The position numbers and the translations under genes are program-made. Shown here piece after piece: positions 36,702 through 51,916 of a DNA stretch of 64,000 bases. Numbering within the stretch: the stretch's first letter is position 1; each line of letters begins with the position of its first letter. Location of the stretch: the NCBI RefSeq assembly GCF_902148845.1, contig NC_043746.1, forward strand, positions 11,394,706-11,458,705. Direction: 5' to 3'. The notes beneath the pieces were generated by a model. The model was not told the origin of the DNA, searched no databases, and saw nothing but the letters and a program-made list of their open reading frames with translations. This stretch comes from Salarias fasciatus. Lineage: Eukaryota > Chordata > Actinopteri > Blenniiformes > Blenniidae.

Positions 36702-38612
36702 TTTATTTCTCCACAGTATTTCAAAAATATTCATCTCAAATCAACGTAGGCTATAAATGATTTATTCCTCTTTAAAGTCCATTTGTGTCACTTTGGCCGT
36801 GATAATACTTGATTTGGTTGATTGAAGCTTATGAATGTTATCAACAGGGACTTAGTTCTTAGATCTTAACATATTTAAGAAGAATAAGTTATTATGATAT
36901 GCATTTAAATATTAAGGGACACACATAAACACTGTATATCTACCAGAGGGCAAGTTTTTCTTCTTCTTTTTTTTTTTTTTCTTTCTCCCTCAGATTGTGG
37001 ATGAAGCGTTATCGTGATGAGGAAACTGAACAGCTTTTCAACTAGTTTTTTAAAATGTGCAGCGTCTGAAACCTTCGACGACATTGTGCTTGTCTAGACT
37101 AACACACCTCGAACAGCTGGAGCTGGGAAATGCTACATTCAGTTTACCTTGAACACGAGAAGAACAGACCTCCACTTCATATCGGCTAAAAGAACGGCTC
37201 CAACACGTCTCTCTGGTAACACAACCTAAAGCAAAGATCCTTATACAGCATTACATACGTAAGAAGATCACAGCGTGGCAAACACTGGAACTTGATCAGA
37301 AAAATCACACACCGTGATGACGAAGGGATGTCATAAAATTTTCACAAGCATTTGATGCATTGCAATTTAAGATGTAAACATTAAATGATTTCACACTGGG
37401 TGTTTAAAAAAAAAAATTAAAAATGAAAAGCTTCAAAAGGTTGGTCAAATACTTAAAACACTACTCGTACTTGTTAGTTGTGTGGCTTCGAGTCCATCTT
37501 TGTCTCTCGTCCCTGATTTGAAAGTATCGGTGAATCTGAACCCGTCTCTGTGAGGTTAATCTGATGGGAAGTTTCAGAGGCGTGTAAAGGCGTGCACAAC
37601 AAAGGTGGCAGACTTTTTTTTTTTTTTTTAACTCTGCTTGTATCCTGATGCAGCCGACAGCCTAATCTACAATCTGACCGCTGAGTCCAAACGTCACTCC
37701 AGCCTGACTGGACTCTGATCCTTTATCTCTGTGTAACCGAGGCCCACGTTTCTCACTTCGCCAAAGAAACACAGTCAGCAGGCCGGCTACAGGTTGTTAA
37801 AACAAGCCACTTCATGCACCTGTGACGATCTAACTGGCTTAAAGGACGTCTGGGTGCTCCAATTCACTGGGATTACAAAAACTGTGGATTACAGATCGGA
37901 GATTATAGAAGTGTTTGTGCTGCAGTGGTCAGTAGGAACTGTTTCAGTTTTCCTGAAGTCTGAAAAAGCTCTTGTCAGAAATCCTCTTACGAGTAAAGGT
38001 TTGTTTAATAAATACGGATGATTATTGATTATAAGACATCATATAGCACCATGTTGGCCCGTCAGTGGCTGCCAATACGATCACATCTTACAGGGAGAAC
38101 TGTTTTGTTTTCTGAAACATGAGAAACGACGTTTAACGCAACTTTAAGTTACTATTTTTTCTCTTTTTTTAAAATCTGTCAGCCAGTTAGAAAGTAAACT
38201 CTCTCAAGCTTAGCTCGATGAGTACGACAGTGTTTTTTCATGGAGATTTATGATCAATTAAAATAAAAGTACTTTACAAAGGGGGGGTAAAATCACTTTA
38301 AACAATCTTACACGGCCCACGATACATCTGTCATGAGGAACATCGAATTTCTTACCCAGCCCAATATTTTTCAAGGAGTTTCAGTAAAATCAACAATCAC
38401 ACTGACAGAAGCAAACATCTCATTACGAGGAGTCTGGCTGAGAGGGGGGGATCCTCACAGATCCATCCGAACGCTGGAAATCACGAGACAAAACTTAATT
38501 TTGGCACAGTGAATGAGGAGAGCCGGCAGAGAGGCGGGGATGGGGCCTGCAGCTGTGTGGTGGCAGTGTTTGGGTGAGGCTGGGGGGGGGGTGGGGGGTG
38601 GAGGACGCACAC
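36702..38612 (-). other. Probable 3' UTR of sfxn1
   Basis: AT-rich and non-coding, continuous with the last sfxn1 exon. TTTATT at 36702-36707 is AATAAA on the minus strand and would give a 1.9 kb UTR. That leaves only about 180 bp between the poly(A) signals of atp7a and sfxn1, which converge. Confidence 0.45.
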
Positions 38613-41600
38613 TCATAGCCCTTTGTTGAAGTAGACCCTCTCCACTCCGGGGTGGCTGGCCCGGATCTTCTCCTGCAGCTCCGGCTCCAGGCGGCTGACT
38701 GCGATGGAGCTGGATCAGAGGCAGAGACGCAGCCCAGTTAATGGGTCGAGCACAAACACGGTTCGCGCGTTACGCAACTTTCCAGGCGACAAAGGATCCT
38801 GCGACACTCCGCAAATAACCGGCCGAGGGACGGTCACGCTCAGTGGCTGGACGGGGCTTTTTCCTGTTCCTTACAGTCTTTATCATAAGAGAAGATTAAT
38901 CTGTTTTAATTCTGTTGGTTTCTATGTGTGTTTTCATTGGAATGAAGAACATGTTCACTCACCTCTTCTGAGGGAACAACGCGCAGCACAGCGGTGTGGC
39001 GAACACCAGGCTGAAAAACACATCAGAGTATGAAACTCATTTAATAGTTAGAAAAAAAATAAACCCTGCCATTTGTCCTCCAACGTCACTGAACACAGTT
39101 CTACTGCAGCTGCACGAGGTTTGTGTTTCTGCTGAGTGTAAATGAGCAGCAGTGTCAAGGTGATCTATCGAACAGCTGCTGAAATCTGTGTGAGACGCAG
39201 AAGTGTGAACATCGGAGCAACGCTGCCGCCCGCAGAGCGACGCTGTGAAGAAACACGATAAGCCAGGAGCTGGAGTGAAGCAACGCTACACAAGGATTAT
39301 TGGTCACGCTGAGCTGCAGGTCACACGAGGAAATATGAGTCAGGCGGAAACAATAATTCAGCTGTATGTGGGTAATTATTTAGAGGACAGAAGAATGAGA
39401 AAAGAATGACAAAAAATTAACCGCTCACTTGTGTGTACAAACGTCTGTGTTAGCTTGTGTCATTTTTGTGCAGCCTGCCAAATCTACAGTGACACAGATG
39501 TGATTACTGCGATATTAAAACACACAGTAGCGTTGGAGCTGTAAAGTAATTCCACATGAAGGCTTATCAGGTGAACCATCTGTGACGACTCACCAGAATC
39601 CCACCAGGCTGACTTGAATGGGTGCACTCATCCATGGGAACCTCTGAAAAGACCGGGCAGAAAAAAAACTGTATGAGAGGCACAAAGGCAGCGGTGAATT
39701 CCTGCACTGGAGCGGCGTGGCGTCATCGCCGCCTTTCATCCCCTCCGAGTGCGGGGCGACTGAAAGGAGCCGGCACGCTCTCGCCGTTTACACTCGCGGT
39801 GCTTTAGGGATGTATGTGCGATCAGAAAACGCAGTGCTTGGTGTGGGCTGCGCCTACCTTCAGAAAGGCCTTCTTTTCCAGATGGTTCATTAAAAATGGA
39901 GGGATAGCTGCAAAATAATGACACACACATCAATCCCACTAACATAGTCAGTAAGTAGTCATAGGCATGTAAAACATGTGGGATCTGGTCATCAGTCTGG
40001 AGAGGATTTCTGAATGTATTTATTTTTCTACTGAGCTCAAACTCCGCTGCATGACGCTCCTGGTTTGACTCGACACGTCCTTTTAATCAACCCGTATTGG
40101 TGTCTTCCAGTAAAAAACCTGATTCTCACAAAATGCTATTCGTACCCATTCCTGGAGAAGCCATGAGGATCCTGGAGACCACAACCTGAGAGATGGCCTG
40201 CTGAGCAGCTTTTGTCGACTCCCCTAACCTGTTGTCGTTTTCGTCTGTCACGGGAATACCGTGCTGGAGCTCCCTGGAGACAAGATGGTACCAGACGACG
40301 TGTTTCAGACAGAAAACAAAAAGCCAGACATCTCTGCAGACGCTGTGTGTCCTGCTCACCTCTGTCTCATCAGAGGGATGTTGATGCAGTTAGCAGCAGC
40401 CACAGCAGCAAACGGGACGAAGCGTCCAATCAGAGGTGAGACGTGCTGCAGCAGGAGAGAGGAGGCATGAAAACTGGAGTTCAGATGATGCACGTAAAGG
40501 TCAAAGGGCAAAGCCTGCATTTAAGCTGGCACAACAATCCGAAAACTGATTAATATGATTTATCCTTGATTAATGAAAAAGAAAGCATGTGATTCCAGGA
40601 CATTAAAATGAGCCGTGGTACGGGGGTTACATGAGTTTATACCTTTGTTAGTGCATTTAGTCCTAGAGCGGTGACGACTGCCCCTGTGGTGGCAGACACA
40701 TACGCTGTGCCGAGCTGGCTGCAAACAGAAGAGCCACCGGTCACATGACACACAGCCGCCGCTGAATGAAAGGGTTAATGTCGTCGGCGCCGCTGCCAGA
40801 CGTCTCCTTCCTCACCTGACGGTGATCGGAGCGTCGCCGCTCCGGTTGGTGTAGTTGACTATTGCGTTAAAAGACTGGTTGATCCACTGCCAGAACAGCA
40901 CGGCCGGGGTCGTCCTGCAAGGTCGAAGAGCAAAGGTCGAGGGCGTGAATGAAGTCCGGCTCATAATCTGTGCTGAAGACGGACGTGTACGTGGAAATTT
41001 AGAAAAACAGGCAACAGTGACCTTCAATTACTAACATGTAATAAATCTTAGAATTTGATTCTGATACCAAAACTTCATCACTTCACCTTTTACTGAGGGT
41101 GAAGACGTGTCAAAAGAGTTTTAACCGCAACGCAACAAGTTCTCAGCAGGAGAAAGCCACAGCTCCTCGTAATTACATTACCACTGACATCCAAGGGCTC
41201 CCTGTCAGCCAGTTCAACATGACAGTGAACATTACGCCAACATCAGACTGAGACTGGAGAACAGAGAGACCTCACGCCTGTGAATCCCCCTCATCAGCTG
41301 TGAGGCGCTGCAGCAGCAGCAGCAGCAGGAGGCCTTAATGGCTGCGGTAAAGAGGAGTCCGGGCCTGCCAGCCACGGCTTGACACACAAGTTCTCACCTG
41401 TAGAACGTCATCATGCATCCAGTGATGGTCATGTTCATGGGGACCTGTGCGGACATGCGGCCAATCAGGATCATCTTCTCCCCCGTATCAGGATGGAAGG
41501 CCGAGTCGAAGACGTATTTGGCTCTCCACAGCTCGTCCTCTGTCAGATCTGGTGAGACGACACCTTGCCTGCAAGACAGTTATGATACAAACTTTTGCAC

Positions 41601-41825
41601 TGAAGTGATTTACGCTGTCTTCTTGGTCAGCTGCTTGGGGTGAAGCTGGTGTTAGCCGTACCTGTAGTCGGTGATGATTTTGTGTGCGTGTGCGAGTTGT
41701 TCGTTGGTGAGCAGGACATTCCTGGGGTCTGTGACGGTGAAGAAATGTTTGGCCCGACCGACAAACGTGCTCTGGTCCCACCGGGGCTCCTTGATGTTTA
41801 TGGAAGTGGAAAGCTCTGCCGCCAT
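38613..41825 (-). CDS. sfxn1: Sideroflexin 1 (mitochondrial serine transporter)
   Basis: Sideroflexins are multipass inner-membrane proteins; SFXN1 imports serine into mitochondria for one-carbon metabolism. Exons (minus): 41825-41662, 41568-41398, 40914-40816, 40718-40643, 40445-40360, 40273-40146, 39907-39858, 39643-39594, 39010-38963, 38709-38613 (TGA). Total 322 codons, the exact human SFXN1 length. Visible family signatures: [13 protein letters not shown]-like start ([16 protein letters not shown]), [18 protein letters not shown], the hallmark [10 protein letters not shown]-type motif ([11 protein letters not shown]), [12 protein letters not shown] and the C-terminal VYFNKGL. SFXN1 is favoured over SFXN3 by VTDENxNRLGES and RVYFNKGL, though ITVxQLGTA is SFXN3-like. 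The start codon context AACATGG is good. The 5' UTR acceptor lies just upstream (41832-41833). Confidence 0.93.
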
Positions 41826-42644
41826 GTTTATCTGGAGAAAGCCAATCAAGACGCAGTGAGATTCTGTCAGCTTTTCAGAAAAAAACTTCCACTGGAGGAG
41901 AAATACACTGCAATAACAATGTAAGAACAACGTCTCTGCCTGAAGCAGAGCGACTGATTCTGGTCCAGGAATCCAGCAGCCTGCTCTCTGGCTCCCACCC
42001 AGAGACCTCCAGCTCTTTAGTCCTCGCTTCTCTTCCAGACACAAGTCAGCGAAGGAGGACGCGTGAAACACAAAGCTCCTTTCTCGACTGCCATGCCACT
42101 AATTCAGCATAACGTTGCCATGGCGACGGCTGACCTGACACAAGGGTTGTGAAGCGCTAAATTGCAAAGCCCTGTTATGGGCACACACCAACCCCCCAAA
42201 CTGTGAGTGAAAAGCAGTTCTGGGCTGGCGACTAAACCCTCTGCGTTTCTGACTCTGATGAGATAGAAAAGCACCGATCTTTTAACAACCAGCTACTAAT
42301 TAAGAGGAATAAAACCGCATGCGGCTTCTGGCACCAGCAGGGCTCACTTCCCTAAAGTTACATCTCTTACTTAACGTTCCAAATCCAGATTAGACCGGCT
42401 TGGAGTCACTGGACGTTACAGATGTGTGATAAATTTCAAAATGGTCATTACGAAGACTGACTGACCTGCAATAAATACATGTTTCCATGCTCTGTGTATT
42501 CACGCTCAGCATGTCAGCGTTATTTTGCCGATCAGACTTCTGATCCCTGCTGTGCAAGACTGTGTTGACAACAGTTCATTATTTCAGCATTTCACTGGTG
42601 CTGACAGGCCAGAAGTCAGAGAACAAAAGCACTAAAGCCAAGGA

Positions 42645-42835
42645 CAAATGACTAAAAATAACTAAAGTTATCAACTGTTGTGCTTCTGAAATGCTGCTGG
42701 CAGGAACTGAAGATGCATATGTGATGAAAAATAAAAGAAAAACAGACAGTAAAGTTACATCAGGTTAGAATTGAGTCCAGCAGGGGAAAGGAAACTGTTA
42801 TTTTGGAGACAGAAATCTCAAAGCACAAAGCATCG
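42645..42835 (+). repeat. Dispersed repeat, copy B
   Basis: Diverged second copy of the element at 24180-24345, same orientation (shared words listed there). It lies in the first intron of sfxn1 and, like copy A, has no open frame. Confidence 0.5.
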
Positions 42836-43259
42836 ACATCCTTTACTTCACAGTGTCACACTAAAATCATGCAGACCTGCTGGATGTGGCACCGTCCAAC
42901 AACAGCAGCTTTACAGACGAGCATACAGCAGCTGCATATGGATCCCTGTAACCCAGTCTGATCTGGTTTTTAACCATTTGTTCCTCGCTCCTATGGAAGT
43001 GCTGCTGTGCGGGCAGTGGCAGCAGGAGCCAGGCAGAGGCAGCATGGACATCTCCACCTGAGGCTGCACTAAAAATGGCTGCTTGATTTCCAACACCAAT
43101 AAAAAAAAACAAAGAAGTGACATCTTAAGCTTATAGTAGATCTGAATCTGAGACGTGCTGTCTCTTTAAATTGATTTAAGCTCAAAGGGTCTCTCACGAG
43201 ATGGCAACAAATCAGCCCTTTCTCTGAAGCTGATCAAATAAAGCAATAAAGTCTGGGTT

Positions 43260-43349
<90 letters not shown>
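43260..43349. repeat. Long pure (GT)n microsatellite
   Basis: About 88 bp of uninterrupted GT in sfxn1 intron 1. Apparent Thr-His frames across it (43166-43357 and 43212-43499) are repeat artefacts. Confidence 0.99.
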
Positions 43350-43350
<1 letters not shown>

Positions 43351-43969
43351 CACACATGAGTCAATTTCCTCTCTGGGTCGTCCATGTTCTTCCAGTGATA
43401 ATGTGAAGGTGAATGACTAATGATAGTGATAGCAGTCGACTGAACTTTGCACTGAGACGGACCTTTGATCTCCAAACCCTGAGCAGCTTCTGCCCTCACT
43501 CTCCACCAATCACCGGCGGCCTGCGTGGCTACACATTAACCTCCGCTCCACAACAACTCCCTCCAATCAAAGACATCATTCAAAATACTATTAGAGGTGC
43601 GAGATCGCGGCTACTTAAGCGTCGTTTGCTGGCAGCCTGCCCTCCATCAGGGAGGGAAACAGCGTGAACACGCGCTGTGGATGGATCCCATGCATTGTCT
43701 AACCCGACTTAGACCAGTCAAATCTGGACCGTGACTGGTGGTGTTTCTGTGTGTGCGGGTTGGATTTTCTTTTCTTTTTCTATTAACAAAAACAACAACA
43801 CAAAACAAAACCACCACCAAAACACAAATCAAATAAAATGTCAGGTGTGATCGTGTGAATGATGAGCGTCCAGCTGTGCGCCCCAGATTCAACTAGTATC
43901 AGCCTGCCACATCCACACCTCCAGCAGGCTTCTCCAGGAGCCCAACTGTCTTAATCACTGTTCCCCCAA

Positions 43970-44310
43970 ACTGCGGACGGAACGCGGACCCGGCTCTGCT
44001 CCGGCCGGACGGGTCCCGATCACACGCGAGACAGCACGTGCACGAGCTACTTACTGCACTGTGGGCTCCGGCAGTCCGTCAGACGTCCCTGAAAGGCTGC
44101 AGCCAGCTAATTTCCCTTTCCCTTTTTTTTTTTTTTTTTGTCATGCAGCGGCGTCAGCAGAGCCGGAGAGCGCACATCCAGCGCGCACAGAGGCACATCC
44201 CCCAGTGGAAGGCAGTAAAAGCCCTGCCTCCAGCCGCCGTGCACAACGTCACCTCCGATCGCGACGGCGCAGCCTCACACCGCGCACTCCTGACGCTCCA
44301 CGACTCGATG
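43970..44310 (-). promoter_or_regulatory. sfxn1 promoter / non-coding exon 1
   Basis: A CpG-rich block with a minus-strand donor GTGCA|GTAAGTAGC (GT at 44054-44053) marks a non-coding first exon from 44055 upward. It would join the acceptor just before 41831. The block falls away near 44310, just short of the likely ppp2ca poly(A) site. Confidence 0.5.
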
Positions 44311-44396
44311 AAACACAGGGGGGAAAAAAATGCAAGGTGCATTTCTGAGGCTGAGACAAATCACTTCCACTCCAGCAGGGCTCTTTGAATCATGCT

Positions 44397-45745
44397 TTTA
44401 TTTTCAGCAGCGACCTGTGCACCGCATCCGCCAATGCTCCATGCATTATCGCTGCATTGACTTACAGGCAGTAAATCATTAATATCTGTTAAAACTTTGC
44501 AGGATTTCCACACACACGCACACACACACGCACACGCACGCAAACACACCCCACTCCATGTGCAACAAAATGACATTCATAGAGGACACTCAACTCTCAC
44601 CAAAGGAAATGTCTCTACAAACCAACACTCCTTTTTTTTTGGCTCATGTAATGATTAAAAAAAATATACACATCCACGAAAAAGGAGATTAATATAAAAT
44701 AAACAATAAGAAAAGAAGAAACTGGGAAAAAAAAATCCAGTTTGAAAATGGCATGCTACATACCAACAGTAATGACATTCTCATTTTTGAAAATAATAAT
44801 GATAACAGTAATAATATCATACAAAGTTATTGATACAAAAACAAAATAAAAACAGAAATTAAATGTTAATGTTAATTAAATGTTCAGTTTTCCTGCACAC
44901 ATTCACAATAAAGGGCTGACTGCCCTTCAGTTGATTATCTGATCAGAGCTGATCATCAGCACAGATTTCAGGAGTCTGTTTCCATCTAGTGGTGACTGAT
45001 GAGAGCTGTGGGAAATAACTCCACAAACCGTGATCAGGGGAAACAAATGACAAGCATCTTCTGTCTTTATTCTCTATAGCTGTGGCTGCAAAACACAAGA
45101 GTTGAGATTATTTGTCTTCCTTACATTTGGCTGCTGTTTGTCTCGATATTGCCAGCTTAAATGAAGTATGTTAACTCTCCAGAACAGACAGCAGGAAGAA
45201 ACCTGCTTACACTGTAACAGGGTATAAAAAAGAACCAAGTCTTGTCAGTGCAATGTGATACAAATCAAATACAAAAGTGCAAAGAGAAGAAACACGTTTC
45301 AGACGTTGAACCTTATTGTCTCACTTCACGAAATAAATAGCCGCGGTTCAGATACAAAAAAGAAAATAGTTCACATTGGATGTACTGTAACCTTTGATCT
45401 GAGGCCATGCCGAGTGAAAGATGCAGCTTATATTCTGTATATGGCAACACACTCTGGTCATCGTTAACACCCTAGCACAAAGATTACACACATTTAGTCG
45501 TTACTCTCAGAAATGTTTTCATTCATTTCTCCTGATGAACCAGCAGGTATTATGACAGTAAAGTTCATGGTTGCAATCATTTCTAGCAATTAAAACATCA
45601 TGCACAGAGAGGAAAAAGTTGAGAGGATGGTAGTGTTTGGTTAGATACGGCGGGTTCCGTTTTGTTGGAATTATGGCACACGATTTTGGTGGTTTTGAAA
45701 GCGTCTTCTCCCTCTGCAGCCCGTTGCCCCTCCGACCCTGGAGCC
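44397..45745 (-). other. Probable 3' UTR of ppp2ca
   Basis: AT-rich, non-coding. TTTATT at 44397-44402 is AATAAA on the minus strand. PP2A-C transcripts usually have long 3' UTRs, which fits about 1.35 kb. Proximal alternatives (for example near 45066) are possible. A short CA-rich tract lies at about 44510-44548. Confidence 0.4.
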
Positions 45746-47766
<2,021 letters not shown>

Positions 47767-48684
47767 GCCTGGTGCGCAGCGGTCAGCTAGCGAGCCGACC
47801 AGCTTTTAAATAATAATAATAATAATAAAAAAAAATCCCCCGGAGAGCTTCTTCCCGTCGGTGTCCCGGGCTCCGCTACGTCTTCCGAGCTAAAGCTCCC
47901 CGCTGCTCATTCGCCTCTACGTGCGTGCGCGCGAGCGTGCGTGTTTGCGCGCGAGCATCTGTGCGCTCGTGGAAAAGGAATGCGCCAACGCTGCCCGACG
48001 TGCAGGTTTATCGCGCTTTGCTCAAGAGCGGAGCTCTCACGAGACGCGGAGGATGCTCCTCTCCTTGTGCTGCAGCCAAGGTCACTCGGTGATCTGCATG
48101 GCGGAGCGGCTGGAGCGTCTGGAGCCTGGATCTCTTTTACCAAGACGTCACCAGCAAACACAGGCTCATTTGTCCTGTTGCGTTTATTTATTTATTTATT
48201 TATTTATTAATCGCAAAAGTTGCATTGGTTTGAGGCCTGAACCCTTTCAGAACAAAGTTTACATGTTCTCCCTGTGCGTGCATGGGCAATTTCAGACAGT
48301 CAAATAAATGAACAGCAGTCATGTAAACATGTCTCATGCAGGAATTAAAGCTTTGCTGTGGGAAAAGGAAGTTTCAGAAAGACAGTGTCTCTCATCGCTC
48401 AACGTGGCAGCAGTTTTAGTTAAGAATTAGCCATACAAATATTATTTTCAGCATAATTGACTATATTTCCCCCACCACCCAAAATTACCATAAAGCTTAA
48501 TGACAATTGTTTAATGGGTTAACTGTATAGAATAAAGTAACATCTGTATAACAAATGCAGTGTGGAAATAAAAGTATCTCTCGAGGTTCACGCTTCTTTC
48601 AGAGAGTAGGCTTGTTTGACGGTAGAATTACTTTTGTAGTCCGTTTTGGAGCATTTCCTTTTCCTGTTAAAGAGCACGGATAAA
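47767..48684. promoter_or_regulatory. Shared upstream region of ppp2ca (-) and atp5po (+)
   Basis: Only about 1 kb separates the two divergent start codons. The ppp2ca half (47840-48060) is CpG-rich. The middle carries (TTTA)n at 48184-48209, and an AAT/A tract lies in the ppp2ca leader at 47803-47838. The atp5po half is AT-rich until about 48650. Open frames at 47907-48307 are low-complexity products of CpG DNA. Confidence 0.5.
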
Positions 48685-48732
48685 ACTGCATTACCCAGAA
48701 GCCTCTGCGCTCCTCTCATATGCACATGCGCA
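48685..48732 (+). promoter_or_regulatory. atp5po core promoter motifs (ZNF143-like and NRF1-like)
   Basis: TGCACATGCGCA at 48721-48732 differs by one base from the NRF1 consensus YGCGCAYGCGCR. Immediately upstream, 48685-48703 matches about 14 of 19 positions of the ZNF143/SBS element (ACTACAnnTCCCAGAATGC). Both sit 35-85 bp before the start codon. NRF1 control is typical of nuclear OXPHOS genes; actual use here is inferred. Confidence 0.5.
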
Positions 48733-48767
48733 GTAGGTCGTTCCACTCTGGACAGCTGTAGGAGAAA

Positions 48768-51527
48768 ATGGCAGCACACATGCTAGGACAGCAGGTAAGA
48801 CATTCAATCACTTTATGCGATTTTATTCATTTTATGGCGGCACGCACCTCTATTTTCACAGGATGTAAACTGAATTTTATGTTGCATTGCTTGTGGTGAG
48901 CAGAAAGTTCGGCTAAATGCCCGAGTGATTCAAACAAGTCGTTGCACTTGAATGACTGCTAACACGTTAGCCTACTAGCTAACAGTCTCTAACGTCAACT
49001 GTACAGAGCGTCCCACGAGTTTATTAGCACCGATTTTTACTTACTTGTGTTCATAACTTTGACTTTTTTTCTTTTCCAGGTCCGCCAGTTCAGCACGTCT
49101 GTCATCAGACCTGTCTCAAAATTGGTCAAGGTAAAAATATCCGTCACACACGCTTTTCACGGCCGATCATAATAATGATGTAAATGTGTTACATTGTGTT
49201 TCACTGTGTGTGTGTTTCTGTGTGTTTGTGTTTGTGTCCAGCCTCCCATCCAGGTGTACGGAGTGGAGGGTCGCTATGCCACTGCTCTGTTCTCAGCTGC
49301 CAGCAAGCAGAACAAGCTGGACCAAGTGGAGAAGGAGTTGGGAAACGTTTCTGTAAGTTTATTGAAAAGGGAAAAAAGTCTCCCAATGTGCATAAACAGA
49401 ATTGAAGGAAAGATGTTGTGTCAACATTGTACTTCCTGAGATAATCATGTCATTTTATCAGTACTTATCATGTTATAGTTGTACTGAATATGAATCTGCA
49501 ACAATGACTTGGTCAGTATTAATTTTGGGGTACTGGGAATCACACCACTCCATGTTGACTTGCTTGTCCTCCAGCGTCTGACTTGTCCTCTTTGCTGTGT
49601 GCCATCTTGTTTCTCAGTCACTGATCAAGGACCCCAAAATGTCTGGCATCCTGTTGAATCCTCACGTGAAGCGCAGCATCAAGCAGAAGGCCTTCACCGA
49701 TGCTCTTACAAAGGCTAAGGCTTCAGCCATCACCATCAACCTCATCAGTGAGTTGATTACTGACCAGATCTAAGTGACCCCAGTGCCCCATGTGTGATTG
49801 GACTGATATGAAATTATGGTATTAAAACACAAAAGATACTGGTATAGATTTATAGTCTGTATGATACAGTGTTTGCCACTTTTTTGTGTTTTACTACCAT
49901 TTTGAAAACCTATTAACCACTAGTCTCCTGATACTTAATACAAATGTTTTCTCTTGGTATGTTACTGTTGGGTGGAATGAGGAACACATGACATGCCTTT
50001 GCTCTGTCTAGATTTCTCACAGGGATCATTCACCCAGTTGTTCACATTTTACAGTTTTGTTGCTCTTTTAGGTACGCTGTTCAGTCTGTTTCTAGGTATA
50101 TGAGCAAACTCTAAATATATTCAGTGTGACACCCTTCCCTCAAACTGATCTGTTATAGTTGGTAAGAAATTTGAGTGGAGGTTAGACCTGTGAGAACATG
50201 CAATCTCTGAGTGGGGAAAAAGCTCTCAAACAGACCACCGTTGAACTACTGTATTTTACATTTACCACAGTACTGAGCTGAAGGTTCTCGGTGTGCTGCG
50301 GAGCTGCCTATCTTGAGCCATTTTGATTCCCACACCCACAAACTCACATAAAGCATGTTTTTCATTCCAAGGCAGCTTGTTATGAGTGCTGAATTTTATA
50401 ATCATTTTCACATTATTAGATACAATTATTCACAACTGTTGAGATCCATAAGAGGAAAAAAAATCTGAACTCTTCTTTGGCCAGTATGGTGCAGCCCTAA
50501 TTTTAATTTGTCTCTACTACAAAAACAATAGATGAATGTTCAAATCAGAAACGGGTTTATTGCTAGGTACAGTATTCTATACGAGGAATTTGTTTTGTTG
50601 GAGGTGCAAACAGACAAAAATGTGCTTTAACAAAAATAAAGTTTTCTTTTACCTGCCACAATATTTCTTTTGATCACAATTTATTTTAGAAGATTAAATA
50701 GAAAAACAGGAATTGGAAAACATTCCCCTCAACCCCATATCAGTTCATGCAGCTGTGCCCCTCCACGATGAAACTTCTTCACCTGATAAGGGTTGAGTTG
50801 TTGAATTGGATTATATTTTTAACAGCATGTATACTATTTCTCCTCCAGATTGTCAGATGGGAAAATGATATTGGTAGTAAATCTTTCCTGACGTTGTCAT
50901 ATCTTCATATCTTCCTTCAACAGACGTTTTGGCTGACAATGGTCGTCTCTCTCTAACTCCCGATGTGATCACTGCTTTTGGGAAGATGATGAGCGCCCAC
51001 CGTGGAGAGGTGCTCTGCTCTGTCACTACTGCTCAGGTAAAGGGATGCATGCCCTTTCTCACACATATATATTTTAAAAAGCAATATTCTGTATTGCCGT
51101 ATGAAGCTATTATTGTCTGCATTTTTACTGGACAACTACTTGATTTTTTTTTTTTATATGTAATTTTCAGCCTCTGGATGAAGCAAATCTTTCTGACCTG
51201 AAAGTGGCTCTGAAGGGCTTTCTTCAGAAAGGTGAAACTATCCAGCTGGAAACAAAGGTACAGTTCTGACACATAATCCCACAAACTTACAGATAATATT
51301 TTCAAAGCATCACTTAAGATGATCAATATCATTCTGAACCTAGATTGATGAATAAACATCCATGTAAGCATTTTTTTTTTTAATGAATAATTTCAATGTT
51401 TTTTGTATTTTCACAGACCGATCCTGCAATCCTGGGAGGCATGATTGTCAGTATTGGTGACAAGTATGTGGACATGTCCACCAAAACAAAGATCCAGAAG
51501 CTGACCAAGCTCATCAGGGAGTCTTAA
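48768..51527 (+). CDS. atp5po: ATP synthase peripheral stalk subunit OSCP
   Basis: OSCP links the F1 head to the peripheral stalk of mitochondrial ATP synthase. Seven exons: 48768-48794, 49080-49130, 49242-49352, 49618-49747, 50924-51036, 51171-51257, 51417-51527 (TAA). All phases agree; 209 codons against 213 in human. The N-terminus ([16 protein letters not shown]) is a typical arginine-containing mitochondrial presequence, with the mature protein expected near [14 protein letters not shown]. The N-terminal helical domain follows ([19 protein letters not shown]), and the C-terminus carries the signature [15 protein letters not shown] of the OSCP/delta family. The start has a good context (AAAATGG). 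It is divergent from ppp2ca, and its poly(A) signal lies about 260 bp before the c5orf24 NRF1-type site. Confidence 0.97.
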
Positions 51528-51652
51528 CTCCTGCGGACTGAATTTGCAGAGACCACCATTGGGGGAGAGAACGTTGATACATGTACATTGCTACCTGCTC
51601 TAGCACTGCAGTTGCTCCATAAATCCAGTGTCTGATTTATGTGTCAGATGTT

Positions 51653-51658
51653 AATAAA
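51653..51658 (+). terminator. Poly(A) signal of atp5po
   Basis: Canonical AATAAA about 125 bp after the TAA stop codon, followed by a TG/T-rich stretch that fits a downstream element. Confidence 0.8.
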
Positions 51659-51916
51659 ACTACAAAATGGGAAAGTCTCTGTTGTTGTCATTGTGACATT
51701 GCATGCATGCATTTTCTAACAACAAGCAGTGTTTGTTTACAGTATATCAGTCGAGTTCAAATAATGTTTTCACCCTTGTGTTGCTGCAGGGACATAATTA
51801 TAATCATTTAGTGAAGTGATCTGAGGCTCAGACTGAGCGCTTTCTTTGTTTGATAAGATCTTTAGTTTTGCTGAAGCGTTGCGTCACAGATCTGCTTCCT
51901 GGACGGCTTCTCGTTC

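Noticed and set aside
43166-43499. Thr-His repeat frames on the minus strand
   Set aside because: Produced entirely by the (GT)n microsatellite.
47907-48307. Arg/Ala-rich frames between ppp2ca and atp5po
   Set aside because: CpG-island DNA lacks stop codons by composition; no start context, splice structure or family match.
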